The notes under the pieces are model-generated. The model was not told the origin of the DNA. It made no database searches and worked only from the letters and a program-made list of their open reading frames with translations. Positions 7,947-9,460 of a DNA stretch of 9,460 nt are shown piece after piece. The DNA comes from Candidatus Ruminimicrobiellum caprinum (GTDB lineage: Bacteria; Elusimicrobiota; Endomicrobiia; Endomicrobiales; Endomicrobiaceae): assembly GCA_017413305.1 (NCBI GenBank), contig JAFPUA010000140.1:1-9460 (forward strand), read 5' to 3'. A program made the translations under genes and the position numbers. Position 1 is the stretch's first letter. Each line of letters begins with the position of its first letter.

Positions 7947-8903
7947 ATGAAACCGCTGATTATAGGTAACATAACTATAAATAATCCTTTAATGCTGGCG
8001 CCAATGGCCGGCATTACAGACCTGCCTTTGCGCAGATTGGCGGTTATCGGTGGGGCGGGGCTTGTTTTTACGGAAATGGTTTCTGCTACGGCGATGGTTT
8101 ACGGTGATAAAAAAACTTATAAACTGTTGACGATGTGCGACGAAGAAAAAGATGTTGTTGCCGCACAAATTTTCGGTACTAAATCGGAAATAATGGCAGA
8201 ATGTGCTAAAAGAGTAGAAGATTTAGGTTTTAAAATTATTGATATCAATCTCGGTTGTCCTGCAAAGAAAATTACTAAAGTCGGTGCCGGTTCGCGTCTT
8301 TTAGCTAATCCTAAAAATGTTGAAGAAGTTTTATCTGCTGTGGTTAAAGCAGTTTCTGTTCCCGTTACGATTAAAACAAGGATAGGTTTGTTGCAAGGAC
8401 AAAATGTTGCTCCTGAAATTATAGAGATAGCACAAAATTGTGGTATAAAAATGGTATCTCTTCATGCGCGTTATGCAGAGTTTGCTCACAGCGGAGAACC
8501 TAATTTGGAAGCGTTTGCCGAGGCTTGCAGTAATGCCCAAATTCCGGTTATTGCTAACGGCGGTATAATAGATATAAAATCTGCAGAAAAATTTTTAAAA
8601 ATTCCAAACTGTTCCGGGCTTATGATAGGTAGAGGTGCAATAGGGAACTATGATATCTTCAATAGAATAGATGCGTTTTTTAATAGACAAGAAATGTTAC
8701 CGCCTTCTACAATACAAACAAAGTTAAAATGGTTCCGTCAGCATGCTGTGGATTCTATTAAGTATTATGGAGAAGAAAAAGGTCTTGTTATTTTAAGAAA
8801 GATTGCACCGTATTACATAAAAGGGCTTCCGAACGCATCAGCTTTAAGAAACGAGTTTAATAAAATTACAACACTTTCTGAATTTGATAAAATTTTTGCA
8901 TAA
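7947..8903 (+). CDS. dusB: tRNA-dihydrouridine synthase, DusB type
   Basis: This FMN-dependent enzyme reduces specific uridines of tRNA to dihydrouridine using NADPH, in the cytoplasm. The 318 residues form a TIM-barrel with the family start LAPMAGITDLPLRRL (17-31), the NLGCPAKK motif (101-108) with catalytic Cys104, KTRIG (143-147), a LHARYAEFAHSG stretch (172-183) and the FMN phosphate sites NGGI (204-207) and GRGAIGN (228-234). A C-terminal helical domain follows. Family assignment is firm. The DusB subtype is inferred from length and the LAPMAG start. The family signature usually reads His-Gly-Arg at 173-175, and here it reads His-Ala-Arg, a mild change. The ATG is four bases after the tsaD stop, without a clear Shine-Dalgarno. 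It ends the gene run; no hairpin terminator is evident after it. Confidence 0.95.
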   Translation: MKPLIIGNITINNPLMLAPMAGITDLPLRRLAVIGGAGLVFTEMVSATAMVYGDKKTYKLLTMCDEEKDVVAAQIFGTKSEIMAECAKRVEDLGFKIIDINLGCPAKKITKVGAGSRLLANPKNVEEVLSAVVKAVSVPVTIKTRIGLLQGQNVAPEIIEIAQNCGIKMVSLHARYAEFAHSGEPNLEAFAEACSNAQIPVIANGGIIDIKSAEKFLKIPNCSGLMIGRGAIGNYDIFNRIDAFFNRQEMLPPSTIQTKLKWFRQHAVDSIKYYGEEKGLVILRKIAPYYIKGLPNASALRNEFNKITTLSEFDKIFA

Positions 8904-8924
8904 TTAAATTTTATTGTGTATAAT
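8896..8924 (+). promoter_or_regulatory. Sigma-70-type promoter for ychF
   Basis: A perfect TATAAT at 8919-8924 has TTGCAT 17 bases upstream at 8896-8901. The -35 half matches the consensus only in TTG and overlaps the dusB stop. Transcription would begin near 8931, leaving a leader of about 20 bases. This is the first intergenic gap in the window large enough for a promoter, so it plausibly starts a new unit. It is judged by eye only, in an AT-rich background where TATAAT occurs by chance. Confidence 0.55.
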
Positions 8925-8942
8925 TATTTCTCATAAAATGTT

Positions 8943-8948
8943 AAGGAG
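8943..8948 (+). promoter_or_regulatory. Ribosome binding site of ychF
   Basis: AAGGAG lies five bases before the ATG at 8954. It is the strongest Shine-Dalgarno in the window and fits the high expression usual for ychF. Confidence 0.8.
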
Positions 8949-8953
8949 TTTAT

Positions 8954-9460
8954 ATGAAATTAGGTATAGTAGGTTTACCCAATGTTGGCAAATCAACATT
9001 ATTTAATGCAATAACAAAAGCCGGTGCAGAATGTGCAAATTATCCTTTCTGCACGATAGAACCGAATGTCGGTGTTGTTTCTGTTCCCGATAACAGATTG
9101 GATTTTCTTGAAAATCTTTATAAATCGGGAGCTACAACCCAACAAAATTACGACTCTGCAAAAGCTCAGGCCGATGCTTCAAAAGCACAATATGATCTGG
9201 CCCAGCTTCAGGTTGATTATACAGAAGTTCGCGCTCCTGTAGACGGAACTATTCTTATTGCAGATCAGGCAGTAGGTGGCGTTGGAACACAGACACAGCC
9301 TGTTGCAGTTTTAGCAGATCTTACAAATCAGGTTGTACGTCTTAAGGTTCCGGAAAAATATTTTGATCTTTTTAATCTTGAGCGTGACTCCCTGACAGTA
9401 AAGGTAACCCGCCCTGCCGAAAAAGACATGTATGAGGATGCAGTTACTACTGCTACAATA
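8954..9460 (+). CDS. ychF: Chimeric frame: YchF GTPase N-terminus joined to a membrane fusion protein fragment; runs off the window
   Basis: The frame gives 169 residues with no stop before the window ends. Residues 1-58 are the start of YchF/OLA1, a ribosome-associated cytoplasmic ATPase/GTPase of about 360 residues. They show GLPNVGKST (P-loop, 7-15), [12 protein letters not shown] (29-40) and VPDNRLD (44-50). From residue 59 the expected switch II region (Asp-Ile-Ala-Gly) and the rest of YchF are absent. In their place is a periplasmic adaptor of an RND/HlyD-type efflux system: an Ala/Gln-rich coiled-coil helix (60-85), then [14 protein letters not shown] (87-100), the lipoyl-domain signature, and the start of a beta-barrel region. 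The product would lack both a complete GTPase and a signal peptide, so it is unlikely to work as either. Promoter and ribosome binding site belong to ychF. I regard this as a truncated ychF caused by a false join or a rearrangement. Confidence 0.85.
   Translation, partial: MKLGIVGLPNVGKSTLFNAITKAGAECANYPFCTIEPNVGVVSVPDNRLDFLENLYKSGATTQQNYDSAKAQADASKAQYDLAQLQVDYTEVRAPVDGTILIADQAVGGVGTQTQPVAVLADLTNQVVRLKVPEKYFDLFNLERDSLTVKVTRPAEKDMYEDAVTTATI
9116..9127. other. Junction between ychF and efflux-adaptor sequence
   Basis: The switch falls in the codons for Leu-Tyr-Lys-Ser (residues 55-58). YchF proteins commonly have a similar LYKS here, and membrane fusion proteins commonly have a Lys-Ser-Gly-Ala turn at the matching place, so either parent can account for these twelve bases. 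A short shared word of this kind is typical both of mis-assembly and of microhomology-driven recombination. G+C is about 34% over 8941-9120 and about 44% over 9121-9460, counted by hand. Confidence 0.7.
9128..9460 (+). pseudogene. Internal fragment of an RND/HlyD-family periplasmic adaptor (membrane fusion protein)
   Basis: These 111 codons encode the second arm of the coiled-coil hairpin ([20 protein letters not shown]), the second half of the lipoyl domain ([12 protein letters not shown]) and the first strands of the beta-barrel ([14 protein letters not shown]). In the family they would fall roughly between residues 140 and 260 of a 350-400 residue protein that links an inner-membrane pump to an outer-membrane channel. 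The N-terminal signal peptide or lipobox, the first lipoyl half and the first hairpin arm are missing on the left, and the right end is cut by the window. G+C is higher than in all the neighbouring genes, which suggests a different source. If the join is an artefact, this is an intact gene of another locus or organism. Confidence 0.75.

Noticed and set aside
8904..8953. Terminator or riboswitch between dusB and ychF
   Set aside because: The 50-base gap is AT-rich with no stable G+C stem followed by a T run; promoter and ribosome binding site elements account for it.
8954..9460. A new class of GTPase-regulated efflux adaptor (the fusion as a real protein)
   Set aside because: The GTPase part is cut before switch II, there is no export signal, the adaptor part lacks its first half, and base composition changes at the join. 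A mis-join explains all of this more simply.

Overview
This is an AT-rich stretch of bacterial DNA (about one third G+C by eye) in which nine genes lie on the + strand with gaps of 12 bases or less, or with 4-8 base overlaps. No convincing gene lies on the - strand, and there is no rRNA, tRNA, CRISPR array or insertion sequence. The cell-envelope proteins (an FtsX-like membrane protein, an EnvC-like activator and a CtpA-type protease, all with export or membrane signals) fit a Gram-negative bacterium. The gene mix and base composition are compatible with an uncultured, gut-type lineage such as Elusimicrobiota. That placement is a weak inference and I could not test it.

Layout: positions 2-793 hold the 3' part of a TPR-repeat protein whose true start lies before the window. 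Then come a GalT-family nucleotidylyltransferase (800-1801) and glycogen synthase GlgA (1804-3288), a sugar-nucleotide/glycogen pair. Next is a cell-wall and division module: FtsX-like protein (3285-4013), EnvC-like LytM protein with coiled coil (4006-5148) and S41 protease CtpA (5145-6419). A small anchored protein of unknown function follows (6432-6917). Two tRNA-modification genes end the run: tsaD (6914-7942) and dusB (7947-8903). The tight packing implies one polycistronic unit with translational coupling. A 50-base gap then carries a good promoter and ribosome binding site for ychF (8954 onward).

The most notable feature is at the right end. The ychF reading frame is normal for about 58 codons and then continues in the same frame as part of an RND/HlyD-type periplasmic adaptor (membrane fusion protein). 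G+C rises from about 34% to 44% at the same place. A cytoplasmic GTPase fused to the middle of a periplasmic pump subunit makes no obvious biological sense, and both families can read Leu-Tyr-Lys-Ser at the join. A chimeric assembly join is the most likely explanation, and a real recombination the less likely one.

Within the division module, the FtsX-like protein appears to lack the cytoplasmic coupling segment that normally contacts the ATPase FtsE, and no ftsE is next to it. The EnvC-like protein has lost all metal ligands of its peptidase fold, as expected for an amidase activator. I did not find a clearly new multi-gene system. The shortened FtsX, the altered GalT active-site motif and the small protein between ctpA and tsaD are the points of biological interest.
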